Below the pieces are notes generated by a model, which was given only the letters and a program-made list of their open reading frames with translations, was not told the origin of the DNA and ran no database searches. Shown piece after piece: positions 63,451 through 64,000 of a DNA stretch of 64,000 bases. Made by a program: the position numbers and the translations under genes. Within the stretch, counting starts at the first letter, position 1, and each line of letters starts with the position of its first letter. This DNA is from Pestalotiopsis fici W106-1 (Eukaryota > Ascomycota > Sordariomycetes > Amphisphaeriales > Sporocadaceae), in assembly GCF_000516985.1 (NCBI RefSeq), contig NW_006917099.1:2062685-2126684 (forward strand). Direction: 5' to 3'.

Positions 63451-64000
63451 ATGACTAGGTCTTCACGGCGTACTCGCAACACAATTCGCGGACCGTAAGT
63501 TATCCCTGGCCGTAGTCAAGATTCATTACTAACAAAATGGCAGACGTTCGGCTCTCACGGATTTCTTGGCAGTGCGCATCACTCGTATCCTCGAACTATC
63601 TCGTCGCATCAACTAACCTTGATTCGCAGTCCACCAATGCATCCGATGCTCTAGCCAATGCTTCAGCACGACGGACCGCAGCTCAAGAGGCTGCCGCCGC
63701 CGCTGCTGCCGAGGCTGCTGAAAACGCCAACAATGAATCGGCAACGGCCACCAATGAAGACGGTCAAGAGGATGAAGAGGAGGACAACACAACCCCAGCC
63801 TCTGGTCGTCGTCGAGCTCAGCAGCTAAAGCGCAAAAAGGAAGCAGAGGCCATTGAAAAGATTAAAAAGTCCAAGGCTTTCCAGAAGCGCAAGAGACAGG
63901 GCGATGATTCCGATTCTGATGATTTGGCCGCCGAGATTTTTAAGCAAAAGTCGACTCCTCTTCCTGGTCAGATGGAGAATTGCGCCATTTGCGACAAGCG
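63451..64000 (+). CDS. RAD7: RAD7 nucleotide excision repair protein, 5' part only
   Basis: The partner of Rad16 in the lesion-recognition complex (yeast NEF4). Exons 63451-63494, 63544-63571 (28 nt) and 63630 onward join in phase over introns of 49 and 58 bases. The N-terminus reads IRGPRSALTDFLAS, the conserved opening of fungal Rad7. An Ala/Glu-rich coiled stretch, a Lys/Arg-rich nuclear-localisation-type region (RRRAQQLKRKKEAEA) and LPGQMENCAICDK follow, the start of the zinc-binding segment that precedes the leucine-rich repeats. The gene runs off the right edge with the LRR domain outside. Identification rests on the N-terminal motifs and the RAD16 neighbour. Confidence 0.88.

Noticed and set aside
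1..64000. CRISPR array, prokaryotic operon or phage features
   Set aside because: The window is eukaryotic with spliceosomal introns; the tandem repeats found lack CRISPR repeat-spacer structure.

Overview
The window is a piece of a filamentous ascomycete chromosome, most likely a Sordariomycete and plausibly Hypocreales (inferred from protein style, including a Vpr/Pr1C-like subtilase). Genes sit on both strands and are split by short spliceosomal introns of about 43 to 64 bases. These have GTAAGT/GTGAGT-type donors, CTAAC/CTGAC branch sites and YAG acceptors, and intergenic spacers are roughly 0.3 to 4.5 kb. Gene models were built by hand from splice signals and reading phase, without transcripts. 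A 100-base run of N at 25789-25888 marks an assembly gap.

Left part (1-18.6 kb): a short-chain dehydrogenase cut by the edge, a secreted subtilisin-like protease, a malate/sulfite-type TDT transporter, a small single-pass proline-rich membrane protein, a CCC1/VIT1 vacuolar iron/manganese transporter and a secreted acid phosphatase. Two spacers of over 4 kb show no convincing gene; one carries a 300-bp tandem duplication.

Middle part (18.7-39.1 kb): a block of unrecognised, apparently lineage-specific genes and relics, interrupted by one ordinary gene for a secreted histidine phosphatase. Its core is a family, present three times, that carries the motif C-x3-H-x4-C-x11-C-x2-C-x4-H-x4-C (HAPE.CRG plus a CCHC zinc knuckle). 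Copy 1 is a deleted pseudogene. Copy 2 is interrupted by the gap inside a 60-bp coding minisatellite. Copy 3 has an SR-rich repeat region, an apparent one-base frameshift at a G8 run and a tail of repeated psi-K-x-E (SUMO-acceptor-like) motifs. Around it lie a Q/P/S-repeat protein whose frame stays open past its stop, a 446-aa orphan, and a coiled-coil protein of about 1,250 aa split by one in-frame TAA or a cryptic 45-base intron. Two diverged copies of a Pol III tRNA-like element and a fragment of a RACK1-type WD40 gene lie between them.

Right part (40-64 kb): conserved housekeeping genes. These are a large acidic protein with a C-terminal Pot1/Cdc13-type OB fold, mitochondrial ribosomal protein bL34m, a small membrane protein with a SAP-like tail and a 13-nt microexon, a NAT9-like acetyltransferase, mitochondrial methionyl-tRNA synthetase, a CorA-like transporter, mevalonate kinase, the farnesyl/geranylgeranyltransferase alpha subunit with a long N-terminal extension, RAD16, and the start of RAD7. 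Mevalonate kinase feeds the isoprenoid pathway whose products the neighbouring prenyltransferase uses. RAD16 and RAD7, partners in global-genome nucleotide excision repair, are divergently transcribed from one 986-bp spacer.
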